The notes beneath the pieces were generated by a model. It worked only from the letters and a program-made list of their open reading frames with translations. It made no database searches and was not told where the DNA came from. From Paralithodes platypus (taxonomy: Eukaryota > Arthropoda > Malacostraca > Decapoda > Lithodidae): a stretch of DNA of 64,000 nucleotides. Where the stretch lies: assembly GCA_032716605.1 (NCBI GenBank), contig CM064519.1, forward strand, positions 27,110,985 through 27,174,984. The letters run 5' to 3'. Made by a program: the position numbers and the translations under genes. Shown piece by piece: positions 46,625-57,752 of this stretch. How positions within the stretch are numbered: position 1 is the first letter of the stretch; each line of letters begins with the position of its first letter.

Positions 46625-47041
46625 TTAACACTTACACTGCGGGCATATCTCTGCTATACTAGGGCTCATTCAGGCACTCCTGAATGATTGAGCAAGAGTC
46701 TGAATGAAATTAAATTATTCAGCCAAAAACTAGAAGAAAATAGCTTCAAAATTACACCAGAACGAGCTTCGTAGCGCGTGGGATTCATCTGCGCTACCAT
46801 AGACATTCTCTAATACCGAGCGAATATCGCTAAGGTTGCGCTACATTTGCCTTTGGCAGCGCTGCTATGTCTGGTGGCTTTATGGCTTATACCCTAAGTG
46901 CTGCAGCCGCCTGGCTGGAGAGCGAAGAGGTGCCTTCCGCGTTCCTGCTCACTCGGACTCGTCTCCACAGGCTTTAAAAGCCTATAAATTGCTATAAATT
47001 GCCATGGCTTTCTGGAACGGCTCCCGTAGCCAATGGGTTAA
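46625..47041. mobile_element. 417-bp TTAA-bounded MITE, piggyBac-like ends
   Basis: TTAA at 46625-46628 and 47038-47041. Termini TTAACACTTACACTGCGGGC and, reversed, TTAACCCATTGGCTACGGGA. Non-coding. Confidence 0.6.
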
Positions 47042-47093
47042 GAAGATGTTTTAGCTAAATAAGTTGTTAATTATGAAAACATGTCCTTACAGG

Positions 47094-47346
47094 GATGTTT
47101 TTTTAGACCCCCTTTTCCATCATGTTTAGTCCCATTAGTCTAGCGATTTTAGGACTGTTTGTGCCATTTAGATGTCGATTTTTTTCCTGGCCTTCGGCCG
47201 GGATATTTTTCTACTGAAAAATTTACAAATCTATCTTGGGGTATTTTATATAGCTTGATGGAGGTCTTGGAAGGAAGCTAATATAAATAGATAAATATAT
47301 ACATAAACGAACAAACAAATATAAATAAAACCAAACCTCCCCTTAA
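47094..47346 (+). mobile_element. TTAA MITE type A, shortened
   Basis: TAGACCCCCTTTTCCATCAT, GTCGATTTTTTTCCTGG, CCTTCGGCCGGGATATTTTT and the right end CCTCCCCTTAA at 47336-47346. The segment GCGAGCGATAGCGAGCC is missing, replaced by a direct join to CCTTCGGCCGG. Confidence 0.75.
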
Positions 47347-47947
47347 CATGATGCAGAGATATAGGCGTTTCAATATAACCAAAGCTCCCCTTAACATGAT
47401 GCAGAGATATAGGCGTTTCAATATAACCAAACCTCCCCTTAACATGATGCAGAGATATAGGCGTTTCAATATAACCAAACCTCCCCTTAACATGATGCAG
47501 AGATATAGGCGTTTCAATATAACCAAACCTCCCTTAACATGATGCAGAGATATAGGCGTTTCAATATAACCAAAGCTCCCCTTAACATGATGCAGAGATA
47601 TAGGCGTTTCAATATAACCAAACCTACCCTTAACATGATGCAGAGATATAGGCGTTTCAATATAACCAAACCTCCCCTTAACATGATGCAGAGATATAGG
47701 CGTTTCAATATAACCAAACCTCCCCTTAACATGATGCAGAGATATAGGCGTTTCAATATAACCAAACCTCCCCTTAACATGATGCAGAGATATAGGCGTT
47801 TCAATATAACCAAAGCTCCCCTTAACATGATGCAGAGATATAGGCATTTCAATATAACCAAACCTCCCCTTAACATGATGCAGAGATATAGGCGTTTCAA
47901 TATAACCAAAGCTCCCCTTAACATGATGCAGAGATATAGGCGTTTCA
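47330..47947. repeat. 48-bp minisatellite, 13 copies
   Basis: Unit AACATGATGCAGAGATATAG GCGTTTCAATATAACCAAAC CTCCCCTT. Thirteen copies, mostly exact, with a recurrent C/G variant (ACCTCCC or GCTCCC). One unit near 47527 lacks a base. Each unit contains the MITE type A terminus CCTCCCCTTAA. Because 48 is a multiple of 3, long reading frames appear on both strands; they are artefacts of the repeat. Confidence 0.97.
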
Positions 47948-47987
47948 TATGTTTCCATTTAGTATCACCAAATCAGCTGGTAAGGGA

Positions 47988-48202
47988 TTAACCTCTTCTG
48001 TACCGGCGACGTATTTCTTATTGAATTTCAGCTACATTTAGATGATTTTATGAAGCTTAGGAAGGCTATGTGGTAGTTAAAAGGAATAATTGAGATAGTC
48101 TGTAGCCTTTTAATGGGTAGACGTCCTTCCTAAGCTGAAAAATATCGTCAAATAGTAGCCAGAACAATATCACAAGGACTGCATCGGTACTGAACGGGTT
48201 AA
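47988..48202. mobile_element. 215-bp piggyBac-like MITE (family C1)
   Basis: TTAA at 47988-47991 and 48199-48202. Left TTAACCTCTTCTGTACCGGC, right in reverse complement TTAACCCGTTCAGTACCGAT. Clean inverted ends and full length. Confidence 0.88.
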
Positions 48203-48550
48203 ATGTTGCGCCAGATGATAATATAAAGCAGAGTGTACTGTACATTGTGGCAGGAAGTAACAATAGCCAGTGGAAGAGTTAACATTGCACCCACTGAAAC
48301 CCACACATATTTCAGACCAGCCTCGATGCATTTCCCTTTCCCGGAAAATAAAAATGTTACTTCCGTGCGGAGTTGAGTACAATAAATATATCTGTCAGGG
48401 TTATGGGGGTGAGAGTGGAAGGGGTTGTCAGGTAGCACGGAAAACGGGAGGTACGGGGACTGGCTTGGAAAAACTATGAGAGAACTGGATGGCCTGGCAG
48501 GAATAGTTGAAGAGAGAAGAGGAAATAGAAGTGGTGATGGTATATGGTTG

Positions 48551-48656
48551 AAATAGGACTTCAGAGGCTATCAACCCTATTGGATTATTAAGCCAGCACA
48601 CTGTAAGTCAAGAATAACGTCAGGACTGGAGCCTCTCTGCGAAAACTCCAGTCCCT
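48551..48656. repeat. about 105-bp dispersed repeat with terminal hairpin, copy 3
   Basis: AAATAGGACTTCAGAGGCTA through GTAAGTCAAGAATAACGTCA to the hairpin GGACTGGAG/CTCCAGTCC. Flanks differ from copies 1 and 2, so this sets both edges of the repeat. Confidence 0.8.
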
Positions 48657-48724
48657 TGTGGTGGTATATGGCAGGCCGGGTGAACCCTTTATAGTCGACA
48701 GAAGTTGCTAGGTTCAGTATAGGG

Positions 48725-48880
48725 GAGGTGTGGTGAGTGGTCTTGCCACTGGACTGTTAATCCAATGGTCCCGGGTTCGAATCCCGATGTATCAATGGAA
48801 GTTATTATTGGGATGGAAATTGTGCTGTACCTAGTATCAGTGCATTACCACTAAGCCCACCGAAATGCCAAAAAAATACC
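48725..48880 (+). mobile_element. tRNA-derived SINE (Asn-like head)
   Basis: Box A-like TGGTGAGTGGTC (48731-48742), an anticodon-like loop TGGACTGTTAATCCA, and box B GGTTCGAATCC (48774-48784). The acceptor stem does not pair, so I do not call it a tRNA gene. Confidence 0.6.
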
Positions 48881-48939
48881 CTCATTGTTCCCTGATTAAA
48901 TAGCACTGTATGAATATTCCCATATTAAAAAGTATGCTA

Positions 48940-49262
48940 TAGGGGGGCAATGCCTAGTGAGTTAATTGTTCAATATGTGGCGTTCTGAGAGTGAGTGTCC
49001 GAGTCTTGGGGAGAGACAGTGAAGCACAAAGGAGAAGCAAATTCAGAGATGAAGAGGGGCTGCTTCGAGCCGTGAGTGGAGCTCTAAGTGCTTCACATGT
49101 ATCACTCCCTAGACTGGAACAAGACCTCATGGGCTTCACCGTGTTGAGCGGTTGGATGTACAGGCTCTCAGCCCATGCCTGAGAGGGAGTAGGCCTAGTT
49201 GGAATACAGAAACAAAACAAAATAAAAACAAAATAATAATAATAATAATAATAATCGCTTCC
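48940..49262 (+). mobile_element. retroposon-like unit with (AAT)n tail
   Basis: About 300 bp of complex sequence ending in AAACAAAATAAAAACAAAAT followed by (AAT)n. The tail suggests target-primed insertion. No family recognised. Confidence 0.4.
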
Positions 49263-49708
49263 CAAAGATACGTTCATATTTTCACAATCCTATCTAAGGT
49301 TATTTACATATTTCAAACAACTTAAATCAGATTGCTTCTATATTATAATGCTGCCCCTACTTGACGATCAGAAATCAGGTGGTCCGCTAGACAAGAAGCA
49401 ATAGTAAAATGGAGCAAACTAATGAAATAAATGGAGAAAAAACAATTGGTGAAAGGTGGAGATAAGAGAGGGGAGCGGGCGATATATGGAACTTGTCACT
49501 CGGACTGGACAGAAATTGAGGGCTGGGTTCACAGAGGGTCTTTGGTACAATATAACGGTGTTCCATGTTCCATTTCCATATTTGCATAGTTCACATTTTA
49601 GAAAGCAAAGCAAATAGAATCAATAGACTTCAAACTACTTAAAATAGATTACTTTTTATTTACAGTATACTTGCTACCTGAAGACAAGGAATCCGTTGTT
49701 GCAAAGAA

Positions 49709-49842
49709 GTGAATGTATGGAGATAATAAGACACAATACTATGATGAAACTGTTATGTGGTGCATACACTGTTGAGTGAATGTATGGAGATAATATGACA
49801 CAATACTATGATGAAACTGTTATGTGGTGCATACACTGTTGA
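49709..49842. repeat. 67-bp tandem repeat, 2 copies
   Basis: GTGAATGTATGGAGATAATA...CATACACTGTTGA occurs twice in a row with one difference (AAGAC/ATGAC). Confidence 0.95.
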
Positions 49843-50399
49843 GTGAAGGAAAGACGAGATGGCTATTGGTGATTTACCGGATGTGGTGATGGCTGGACCT
49901 TTTTGAGTGGACTAAATCAAGTGGACAGATTCTTATAATTATTTACTTACTGTACTGGTAGAGGTAATTACCAAAGTTCACCTCACCTACCTCTCTATCA
50001 ACACTAATATTCATGGATCTTACATTTGGGAAAAAAACTATTTTCCCATTTCCTTATTCGGATTAAATAGGAAAGGGAGAGTGAAACCCCTTCCAGCTGT
50101 ACAGTATGGTACCTGTAGGCTCTACTCGTGAATCTGCTATAGTGGACAGCTGCCTATAATCGCCTTGCTGTATAAAGTAAAATCCTCCGTGTCAGTTTCA
50201 AAAGCTTATTGGTCACAGTACCGTAGTGATGGAAGTAAGAGATGCAAACATATTTTTGTAGTTGACTTAACAGAAAAGGGATTGGATTTATAGGAGGTTG
50301 CTGAATATGATGAAAGGCATATCACCTTTTGGTAATGTGATGAATGATCTTACCCATATGTATATGGTTTGCCAGAAATAGAAAAGCTTATTCAACTGA
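49843..50399. other. spacer, no gene seen
   Basis: No domain-bearing frame or repeat recognised. Confidence 0.4.
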
Positions 50400-50665
50400 A
50401 TTCATCACCTCAATAGCAATACCCCCCTTGGCGATAGGGGTCACGATATTCCCTCCGTGTCCTCACTGGGTGATGTAGAAGGCGACTAAATGGGGTTGGG
50501 TGGTTTGGCCTGCGACCTTCCTCTGTGTAAACTAATCAGTAAAAATAGATGAAGAAAGGCCTCAGGCTCAGATGGACAAACTATGGACGACCATGGACCA
50601 GACAAAGACTATTTTCCGCTGGCGGCGTAGACATATTAGTAAAATACATACATACATTTTTTTCA
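50400..50665 (+). mobile_element. SINE-like unit with (ACAT)n tail
   Basis: Complex sequence beginning CCCCCCTTGGCGATAGGGGT and ending AATACATACATACAT. A tetranucleotide tail suggests a LINE-mobilised unit. Family unknown. Confidence 0.35.
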
Positions 50666-50699
50666 GCTGTCCAGTATAATTTAACGGAAAATTACTAAT

Positions 50700-51055
50700 A
50701 ACTATCAACTATCACAACAATCAGTGATCTTCAGAGCTCTCTCCGTGCATATCTTCTCCCTTGCGGTGAGTGCGAGGCACTCGCCTTTCAACACAGTCCC
50801 ACTCCTACTCTGTCCAGCTCTCCAACCCAAGAATGGGCAAATTTTCTCAGTCCTGCTTTTACTCAACAAATGAACTCAGGAACTCACTCTTAATCAATCT
50901 TTCCTTCATCCTATGGCTTAAACTGCTTTAAATATCGTGTCCAGGCATTTTGACCCCAATAATTTGGCTCTGTCACTCTTTTGGCTTTGGGGGAGACATT
51001 CGTTACAGGCGACCTGCCTTGTATCTCCTTCACACACATAGAACACAAATATGGT
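50700..51055 (+). pseudogene. 3' fragment of the LINE-B/C family
   Basis: Frame pieces YSVQLSNPRMGKFSQSCFYS and STNELRNSL match the LINE-C C-terminus (YSVQLSNPRVKCYSQTFFYS, STAELWNSL). The following 3' UTR (TGTCCAGGCATTTTGACC, GGGGGAGACATTCGTTACAG) matches the reverse strand near 12240-12330. 5'-truncated, with stops. Confidence 0.75.
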
Positions 51056-51084
51056 ATTGGATTAACTATTTAGTCTGAGGAGGT

Positions 51085-51365
51085 CTTATTGGACCTCCCC
51101 TGTTTCGCTCCCTTAGTTTGGAGATTATAAGACGTTACACTTCATTAGTTTAGCAATGATAAAATGCGTAACTCCATTCAGCAGTAATTTTTTTATGGGC
51201 GAGCAATAGCGAGCCTATAAGTTAGGAGATAGGCCTTCGGCTGGTTTATTTTGCTATTGAAAAATGTACAAATTGAGCTTTGAAGGGGACCTGGGCTGGC
51301 ATTTTTTAGATTGAAGGAAACCTGGGAAGGTGTTTTTGTTAGCCTAGGGAACACACTAAAATACA
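51085..51365 (+). mobile_element. TTAA MITE type A, diverged
   Basis: GCTCCCTTAGTTTGGAGATT, ATGGGCGAGCAATAGCGAGC, AGGCCTTCGGCTGG and TTTTGCTATTGAAAAATGTA keep the core order. No clear TTAA ends. Confidence 0.6.
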
Positions 51366-51626
51366 TTGCTCAAAAATGGCAAAAACAAATAGAATCCTCA
51401 ATAATATTTAAACAAAATATTATAAAAACCTACAAGATGTCAGACCAGATAGTGTTAAGAGGTGTTCATATGCAATGATACATCCTATTCTTAAGTACAG
51501 CCACAGCTCGATAATTACGATAAAGCTATGATACTGTATATGCTCGTTCGGTAAAGATGAACATAGATGAAGAATATAATTTAGAGATTCTCCGTTTAGT
51601 TGTCTATGTGTACAGCCTCCCTAAGC

Positions 51627-51842
51627 TTAACTATTTCAGTCTTTGAGGACGCCTTTTCACATCATTTGGGCTAACTTTAAACTATTTTACTCAGATTTGA
51701 AAGACCCTCTGGGAAGCAATTGAGTAAATTCAACTTCAATTAACACTCTGTCTTTCTCAACTCCTTCCTAAGCTAAAGACAATCGTTTACTAATAGCAGG
51801 ATTAAAAGTAACCCACGCGTCCTCGTATCGGGAAAGGTTTAA
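51627..51842. mobile_element. 216-bp piggyBac-like MITE (family C1)
   Basis: TTAA at 51627-51630 and 51839-51842. Left TTAACTATTTCAGTCTTTGA then GGACGC; right reversed TTAAACCTTTCCCGATACGA then GGACGC. Carries the family motif TCCTTCCTAAGCTAAAGACA. Confidence 0.82.
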
Positions 51843-52184
51843 CGTCATCTCGTCTATTCCTTTTGTCCTTCCGTGCTTCCCTCTCCCTCTCTGCTCTTAT
51901 TTAATTGTCCTCCTTTCCTGCAATGCTCCAACAAACCTTTTCATGCAATATATTCAATACAGCACTTCTATTTCGTTTGCTTCCCTTTGACTCTAGCATT
52001 CAGTCGTTCGTTTAATATATATTCCGTTCTCCCTCTCAATATGCTTTTCCCGTATGCACCACCTATGTTTCAAGTTCCGGCAGAGAAATGAAGAATACCT
52101 GACGTTCTGTTGCCCCACGTAGCCCTCGCTGTGTCAAAATTGCAAGCGAAAAATACCTGAATAAAATGTTCCGTCAGGCCATAC

Positions 52185-52290
52185 ACACAGTAGGGTACAC
52201 ACACACCCTCTCACTCTCTCTCTCTCACACACAAACACACACCCACACACACACTCTCTCTCTCACACACACAGACACACACACACTCAA
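52185..52290. repeat. mixed (CA)n/(CT)n microsatellite
   Basis: CACACACA and CTCTCTCT runs. Weaker CA-rich sequence continues to about 52660. Confidence 0.9.
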
Positions 52291-52663
52291 TTACTTGTTC
52301 TCTCTTCGGGTATCTGGACTGGACGTTGGCTGGAGTACACATACAGTACACATACGCAGGGCGACCACTCCAGCAGATAATACACTCAAGCTAAACTTGG
52401 TCTGGCAGCAGTCACATACATGCACACAACGGTAAACACACGACTACACCCACACAAACTCATACGTTGAAACATATCCTGCGTTCACATACACCATATT
52501 TAAACACACAGTAAGCATTTCAAAACACACCTACTAATATACACTCAATAACACGCAGTTTAAGTTCGCACGGACACACACAGACACAAACATAAGTATA
52601 CACATATAAACTCACACACCTACATCTACACAAATACACACCCACACCCACACCTACACAGAG

Positions 52664-53062
52664 CAAGGGTTGGAGTATCATTGTTATGCCTATGGTGCCG
52701 CTACCAACACCGCAGCCTCCATCTATATTTACTGACCATCACCTGCCTCAATCAACCCCTAAAACCTCCCTACCACCCACCAGCCACACCTATACCTAGA
52801 CTTACACCTACATCACCTGCCTCAATTAACCCCAAGCCTTCCTACCACCCAACACCTACACCTACACCACCTGCCTCAATCAACCCCAAGCCTTCCTACC
52901 ACCTACACCCACACCTACACCTACACTCACCACCCACACCCACACCTACACCTACACCTACACACCCAGCGGGGGTTGGAGTATCAGTGTTATGCCTAAG
53001 GTGCCGCTACCAACACAGCAGACTCCATCTATATTTACGACTATCACCCTCCTCAACCAGAA
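52664..53062. repeat. about 95-bp direct repeat around a CACCTA minisatellite
   Basis: GGTTGGAGTATCATTGTTAT...CCATCTATATTTACTGACCA (52665-) recurs at 52974-53045 with few changes. Between them are CACCTACACCTACACC repeats. The Pro/Thr-rich frame over it is a repeat artefact. Confidence 0.8.
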
Positions 53063-54600
53063 GCCTTCCTAGCGGCTTACAACAGAATTTCCACTTTGGT
53101 TTTGTTCTTTTGTCTATGTCGAATACGAAGGTTGACTTTGTTATTGTTGTTTTTGTTGTTCGGATTCAGAGATCGGAGATTGGTATGCCAATATTGATTT
53201 GTAGTCGTACTTTTTGCAAGATTCCTCTCTAGCACACGTGAATCAAGAGAGCTTCTGTCATTCCTGAGTTGTTCCTTCAAGGAAAAGAGATCATTGGAAA
53301 AACTGAATGAAAACACTAATGCACTGAAACAGAGAATGTAGTGGTGGAAGAACGGTGAGTTGGAAAAATATCTTAGCCAAGTAAGAGCTATCCAGCAGAG
53401 GTATTAAATCCAAAATACGAAAAGAGTAAACACAGTAATTTAGAAATAGCATTAGGATTGGTAAAGTGTCACAGGCGGTTAGAACATTCTCGGGTGGAGC
53501 CTCAAGTCAGTTGCTCGAGATGAGTCAAGCAATCTTGGAAATTGTTAAAAAAGAAACAAACTTAAGCAAAACCAGCTTGTGACGATACCAAGCGTATATA
53601 AATCGAGTTGAGCAAAAATAAACAGGAAATAGAAAGTGTGTGTGGGTCGAGAATATAAAAGTTATTCATCCCTTTATCTTCTTTTTGCAGAATTTTGTAA
53701 ATCATAGCCGGGTGAAATTAATGGGATAGACGTAAACGAAATAGTATCAAAGAGGTGTATTTGGTGCGGATGATTGATTAGTTAGTTGTTCTTGTATGTA
53801 TTACATTTAAACGTATACTAATCATAATGACCTTTTAAGCCTTTGAATCAGATTGCACCCTGTCCAGATTAACGAGCCAGAAACTGGCCCCTATCTACCT
53901 CCGTTGGTGGTGGGGCAGAGGAGGCGTAGAGAGGATGATTCAGCCAAGGCCTACAAAGTTTTCATCGTCTGAAGCTGGTGGAGTCAGTGTGCCCAGGTAA
54001 AACTGACACTCAGCAGCTGAAGGCTCCCTCTCTGTGATGTTATGCAGTTGCTCTTGGATTTGTTGATCGCTCGTCGTGGGGTGATGGAAGTTTCAGTTGT
54101 GGTGAAGGATAATGTCTTTCTACTGCCATTTGTGATCCAGTTCAGTTGAGCCGTGTCAAGACAGCAAGACTGTATGTGAAAGAAAATAGAAGTAATGTGA
54201 CAGGCCCATCTAGCCCCGAACTTGGTTTACAAGGATCCAGGCGATGGCTGATCCCTCCCTTGATGATTTACAGCGATGAGTCTCTTTCTATTGATATCTG
54301 TATTCTTTCTATGTGGGTGGTAGACTCTCGTAGATACAGGGGTGCCAGATGATGTTAAATAAAATAAGATAATATATAATAATATAATAATAAAGTAATG
54401 AGAAATCTTCATCTGGTTGAAAAGGAATAAAGTGAACCTTTGTAATGCTTGTCAGACAACTAACTTTAATGTATGAAGTAAGGATCTTTCAACCTACTTC
54501 CCGTATGAACCCTTCTCCTCTAGTGAGAAAATATCAGTCCCCAGAGGAAAATAGCAACGTGAGATCCTGGCCTCCATTATCATTACCTTAACCAAATTAT
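53063..54600. other. spacer, no gene seen
   Basis: Several short frames on each strand, none with a domain I recognise. Confidence 0.4.
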
Positions 54601-54612
54601 GTGGAGGAGGGT

Positions 54613-54614
<2 letters not shown>

Positions 54615-54686
<72 letters not shown>

Positions 54687-54811
54687 GAGGAGAGGAGCGC
54701 TAGAGACCGCGTCGCTACCTACTAAAAGAAGAAAGGAACACGTCGGTAGCCAGTGATCAATAGGATAAGGATATAATGACAGTGTACATTAACGAGAAAG
54801 ACACATACTGG

Positions 54812-54868
<57 letters not shown>
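54615..54868. repeat. (GA)n, (CT)n and (TA)n microsatellites
   Basis: GA run at about 54617-54682, CT run at about 54813-54831, TA run at about 54832-54868. Confidence 0.95.
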
Positions 54869-54870
<2 letters not shown>

Positions 54871-54900
54871 TGTATTATATATAAATATACAGTATATATA

Positions 54901-54982
54901 TTTTTTTTATGCTTTCAGCCGGGCTTGAACCACTGACAGTCAAGACGAGAGTCCATGCTTTAATCAACTCTACCACGGCCTG
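54901..54982 (-). mobile_element. tRNA-derived SINE, reverse strand
   Basis: The reverse strand reads CAGGCCGTGGTAGAGTTGAT (box A TGGTAGAGTTG), then GTGGTTCAAGCCCGGC (box B GGTTCAAGCCC), then an A-rich tail. Usual spacing between A and B boxes. Confidence 0.65.
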
Positions 54983-54989
54983 ATAAAGA

Positions 54990-55670
54990 ATATTTAATAT
55001 TTTCCTATATTTATTAAGTTAAGGAAAATGAGAATCCTACTTGGAGAAAGTATTCCCTATTGCATAATATATTATATAATTTAGTAAGCTCACATGTATT
55101 TGTGAGAGATACTTAATATCTATCTATCTATCTATTTATCTATATGAGTGTGTGTGTGTGTGTGTGTTATGGAATTATTTTTAGGCCTGGGTATTGCATG
55201 CTCAGCTGGATATTTCAAACAAAAGCTAGCCTAAATATACATTTAGTTTATTCACATACGAGAATGGATATGCAAATTACAAACAAACAATACATGGTAA
55301 TAACATGCAAAATACAAAATAGTGTCTTCAGGTTATGTCACAATTCTGGACCTCTGACGATCGCAGACGATAAAATTAATTCTTTTTAAGTACCTGTACA
55401 ATAATTAGCTCCTCTGGGAGCATTCTCGTAATTGTGAAATAATAAGCTAATATACTGTAGGCTCAGGTTTCGATTAACTTCAATATAGTAACATCGCGGA
55501 GCCTGAATTTTTTGAGTCCTTATGAACAGAAGACACTAACCTTAACACTTTGGATTTTAGCAATACCAAGCTCCATCGTGCGGCATCACGATATCCTAAC
55601 TTGATCGTCTAGTGAGCATTGAAGATCTAACCGTATCTCCCCTAATAGCTCTGCTTCGGGATCTCCCATA
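54990..55670. other. spacer, no gene seen
   Basis: Contains (ATCT)n and (TG)n tracts near 55120-55167 only. Confidence 0.4.
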
Positions 55671-55674
55671 ATGG

Positions 55675-55927
<253 letters not shown>

Positions 55928-55989
55928 CTGTCAGCGTTAGTGTGAAGTTTACCAAGGCAGTGTTGGACAGTATAGTTATATTCTTCTAG

Positions 55990-57020
55990 CAGTTCTCTTC
56001 ACCTTACTAACATAGGCTCAGAGGACTGTGTTTGTTTGAGCCACTTATGGGAATGGTGGTCAGTGATAATCTCTACTAGGGCACCAGTGATATAGGGGCG
56101 AAAAACTTTAACCAGAATATCATTGCAAAGGCAATCAAGTTTGTGAACGGGATAACTCTTTTCCGAGTCAATAAGTGTTCGACTAGCACAGGAAATTAAG
56201 TTTTCACGGGTGCAGTTTACTTGGGCAAGGACGGCGCCTTGCCCCACGTCTAGACTAGCGTCGGTATACAAACGGAAGGGCTTGCTGAAACCGGGGACTG
56301 CTACGATGGGGAGGGGGGGGGGGGGGTCGTATGAGGATGTCTTTTAGTTTAACTAATTCTGATTGTTGCTTGGTACCTCAGTGAAAGGGGATTTCTTTGT
56401 GAGTGAGGAGATAAAGGGGGGCGGCAATAGTGGACAAATCTTTCATGAATCTACGGTAGTAGCTGGCCATACCTATACAGACCTAACTTCTTTCACACAG
56501 GTGGGAGGGGGGGGGGGGATCTCTGCTATCGCTGCAGTTTTCTCAGGGTCAGGGGATATGCTGGCGTTGCTGACTACGTGGCCTAGGTATGTGATTGTCA
56601 TGCGAGCCAGTGGAGGACTCTAACTCTAACCCAGCCTCAAACACTCGGCTCAACACCTGTTGGATTTGATATATGTGTTCATCCCAAGTGGCGGAGAACA
56701 CTACCGTACTATGTCATCTAAATAGGCGAGGCAAATTTACCAATTGAGACCGGCTAGGGCAGTGTCCATGAGCTTTGCCAATGTTGCAGGCCCATTTGTG
56801 AGTCGAAAGGGTAAAACATTGAACTGAAATAGTTTGCCCTGACTAGTGCCAATTAATTTTTCGGTTTGGCTTCTTCGGTAAGGGAGACTTGCCAGTAACC
56901 GAACTGTAGATGAAGGGTTGAGAACCAACGGGCGCCGTGTAGGGATTTAAGATAATCATCTATTCGGGGAAGGGGGAGGGCGGATGGGGGGACCTTCGGT
57001 ATGGATATCGTGGGTCACGG
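55990..57020 (-). pseudogene. Ty3/gypsy retrotransposon pol remnant (RT and RNase H)
   Basis: Read on the reverse strand, in order: HLQFGYWQVSLTEEA-like RT start near 56900, LFQFNVLPFRLTNGPATLAK, LMDTALAGLNW (56737), the RT active site as LAYLDDI near 56700-56735, TITYLGHVVSN near 56580-56610, then RNase H: YTDASLDVGQGAVLAQ, CASRTLIDSEKSYPVHKLDC, EIITDHHSHKWLKQT (56271-55999). This is the usual Ty3/gypsy order. Several stops and frameshifts; homopolymer G runs (56310-56330, 56505-56518) interrupt it. No LTRs, gag or integrase seen; the next sequence downstream is the long GA tract. Inactive. Confidence 0.88.
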
Positions 57021-57285
57021 TTCATCAGATGGGTGAGTCCCTTTTCGGATTCATCTTGGGCAAATGGATCACTGAATTCTTGCAAGAAGGCTACTAATTA
57101 CATTTGTTGAGCGATGTAGAGGTCGGCAGGGGGGAGGGGGGGGGGTAGCAGGGAGGGTTCTCACAAGCGGATTATGTTTGTGGCTATCGGGGGATTAATA
57201 TTTATAGGAGTGTTTAGTGTTGGGAGAGAAATTTATTAAGTAGATTATATACTGTATATATTAGTATAGCCAGGTAATAGATTCT
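57021..57285. other. G-rich spacer
   Basis: GGGGGAGGGGGGGGG near 57129-57145. No gene. Confidence 0.5.
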
Positions 57286-57752
57286 CTTTTAAACAGACGA
57301 GGTTAAAAGCAATAGCGGTTTCAGCATTCAGGATTTTATTGTTACAGCTTTCAATAGTTCTAACAATTTTCCTCTGGGGTTCAGAGATGAGGTACAAAAG
57401 GTTAGCAAAATTCATGGTGGATCCAACGTTTCACAAGTAAACATCTTGCATCTTCAGGGAATGGAGAGGTAATGGTTAGAAAATCAATCAATTACAAGGT
57501 AGGTTGGGGAGATGAGAGGTCTCTAAGGATTAGAGAGAAGTAAAGATGGAAATGAAGAGCAAAGTCGAAGAGTAAAAGGTGGAGGGCTGTCCTCCTTGCT
57601 ATTTTTCATGAGTTTTTTGTTGATAGGAGCATTTCTGGAGCAGCAGTGCCACGTGGTGTTGGTGTGGAGAGGCAGCTGATGTTGGTGATGGAAGGCCACT
57701 GATGTTGATGGAGTTGTAGTTATTTTGAGTTTATAAGTTGTTCAAGTTTCTT

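Noticed and set aside
46625..47041. Degenerate gene in a GC-richer patch
   Set aside because: TTAA-bounded with inverted termini and no open frame; called a MITE.
47330..47947. CRISPR array
   Set aside because: Units are contiguous 48-bp tandem copies without unique spacers, in eukaryotic sequence.
47278..47991. Long reading frames on both strands with 16-residue repeats (MQRYRRFNITKPPLN type)
   Set aside because: They arise because the 48-bp minisatellite unit is a multiple of three; both strands are open and no gene signals are present.
48725..48795. tRNA-Asn gene
   Set aside because: Good A and B boxes and a GTT anticodon-like loop, but no paired acceptor stem; better as a SINE head.
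52681..53232. 183-codon Pro/Thr-rich frame
   Set aside because: Composed of CACCTA minisatellite and a 95-bp direct repeat; no domain.
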